A stretch of DNA of 6,230 nt from an uncultured Sphingobium sp. (GTDB taxonomy: Bacteria > Pseudomonadota > Alphaproteobacteria > Sphingomonadales > Sphingomonadaceae). The DNA lies in the NCBI GenBank assembly GCA_913773715.1, contig CAJYHD010000593.1:1-6230 (forward strand), written 5' to 3'. The notes beneath the pieces are model-generated. The model searched no databases. It had not been told where the DNA came from and saw only the letters and a list, made by a program, of their open reading frames with translations. Of this stretch, positions 5,319 to 6,230 are shown piece after piece. Numbering within the stretch: the first letter of the stretch is position 1; each line of letters opens with the position of its first letter. The position numbers were made by a program, and so were the translations under genes.

Positions 5319-6230
5319 ATGCCAACCCCGGTCATCGTAAGCGCAGTGCGCACCGCCGTCGCGACAGCCCGCAAGGGAGCGCTTGCCAACACCAGCGCTG
5401 AACAGCTCGCCGCAACTGTGCTTGCGGCGGCTATCGAACGTGCCGGGATTGCGCCGGATCTCGTGGATGACGTGATGTTTGCCGAATCACTTTACGGTGG
5501 CGGAGCTGTCGCGCGGCATGCGGCTGTCGAACTAGGAATTTTTCAGTCCGGCGGTATGGCGATCAACCGCCATTGCGCCGGCAGTCTCACCGCTGTCGGC
5601 CTGGCGGCAGCGCAGGTGCTGAGCGGAATGGAAAGGATCATCGTCGCAGGAGGCGTACAGTCGATGTCGACGGCACCGATCATGCGCAGGCGCATTCCCG
5701 GGACCGAGAATTTTCAGGAATTCTGGATGCCGCCGACCCATCCGGCCACGGAAGACGCGCCCAATGTAGACATGTCGATCACGGTCGGCTGGAATACTGC
5801 CAAAGCGGCCGGGCTGACGCGAGAGGACATGGATGCCTGGGCGCTGCGCTCCCACCAGCGGGCGATCGCAGCGATCGACGCAGGTCACTTCAAGGACGAG
5901 ATTGTCCCTGTCGATGCGCTGCAAATGGACGGCTCCACGGTTCGGTTCGAAGTCGACGAGCACCCCCGCCGCGACAGTTCCGCCGAACGGATGGCAAACC
6001 TGAAGGTGATTCACCCCGAGATTGAGGGCTTCTCCATTACAGCCGGCAATTCCAGCGGTGTTAACGATGCAGCCTCGGCCTTGACCGTTACGCGCTCGGA
6101 CATCGCGTCTGAAATGGGCCTGACTTCACTTGCCAAGGTAATCGGCTGGACGGCACGCGGCGCGGATCCGCGCGACACAGGTCTCGCGGCAATCGAGACG
6201 ATCCGCAAGTTGCTGGACCGGACGGGCCGC
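5319..6230 (+). CDS. Thiolase (acetyl-CoA C-acyltransferase), N-terminal 304 residues, 3' end outside window
   Basis: Thiolase-superfamily enzyme of the degradative type, catalysing CoA-dependent cleavage of 3-oxoacyl-CoA (or the reverse condensation) in the cytoplasm. The open frame begins MPTPVIVSAVRTAV, the usual first strand of the thiolase fold. INRHCAGSLTAV (82-93) holds the nucleophilic Cys86, and GGVQSMSTAP (111-120) matches the conserved GGxESMS region. TAGNSSGVNDAASA (241-254) is the C-domain asparagine-containing loop. The GHP histidine and second catalytic cysteine (CxG) of the usual ~390-residue protein would lie past the right edge. GAGAGG at 5307-5312, six bases before the ATG, supports the start. 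Cys86 is followed by AGSL rather than the more common SSGL, as in some thiolase subfamilies of uncertain role. It diverges from the acyl-CoA synthetase, consistent with a shared beta-oxidation-like pathway. Substrate is unknown. Confidence 0.93.
   Translation, partial: MPTPVIVSAVRTAVATARKGALANTSAEQLAATVLAAAIERAGIAPDLVDDVMFAESLYGGGAVARHAAVELGIFQSGGMAINRHCAGSLTAVGLAAAQVLSGMERIIVAGGVQSMSTAPIMRRRIPGTENFQEFWMPPTHPATEDAPNVDMSITVGWNTAKAAGLTREDMDAWALRSHQRAIAAIDAGHFKDEIVPVDALQMDGSTVRFEVDEHPRRDSSAERMANLKVIHPEIEGFSITAGNSSGVNDAASALTVTRSDIASEMGLTSLAKVIGWTARGADPRDTGLAAIETIRKLLDRTGR

Noticed and set aside
5532..6014. Minus-strand open frame of 160 codons opposite the thiolase
   Set aside because: It is antisense to a clear thiolase frame and shows no domain.

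Overview
The window is GC-rich, densely coded bacterial DNA with Shine-Dalgarno sequences, short intergenic gaps and no sign of mobile DNA, tRNA, rRNA or CRISPR. The family mix is a D-aminoacylase-like amidohydrolase, a GMC flavoenzyme, an alpha/beta hydrolase, an acyl-CoA synthetase and a thiolase. It looks like accessory catabolism in an alphaproteobacterium (a sphingomonad such as Novosphingobium or Sphingopyxis is my guess) or a similar high-GC proteobacterium. The taxon is an inference from family mix and composition only.

Layout, left to right. Positions 1-784 (minus) hold the first ~261 codons of a D-aminoacylase-type amidohydrolase that runs off the left edge. It diverges from a GMC oxidoreductase (964-2631, plus) across a 179-base gap containing three inverted repeats. 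The GMC gene is followed after 42 bases by an alpha/beta hydrolase (2674-3426, plus), probably in one operon. A 51-base convergent gap with a terminator-like stem separates this pair from an acyl-CoA synthetase (3478-4974, minus). The synthetase diverges from a thiolase (5319 onward, plus) that runs off the right edge exactly at a codon boundary.

The enzymes suggest stepwise breakdown of an unidentified carboxylic or ester-bearing compound: hydrolysis of an amide or ester (amidohydrolase, alpha/beta hydrolase), oxidation of an alcohol (GMC enzyme), CoA activation of the acid (synthetase) and thiolytic chain cleavage (thiolase). No substrate can be read from the sequence, and the order is inference.

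The most interesting non-coding signals are: (1) a related dyad element, TTGACACnAnnGTCA, 42-43 bases upstream of the start codons of both the GMC gene and the thiolase, suggesting one regulator for both units; and (2) the 344-base ligase/thiolase gap. That gap holds a 60-base imperfect hairpin, a smaller hairpin followed by a T run, and a minus-strand frame with a single internal TGA that ends four bases before the ligase start.
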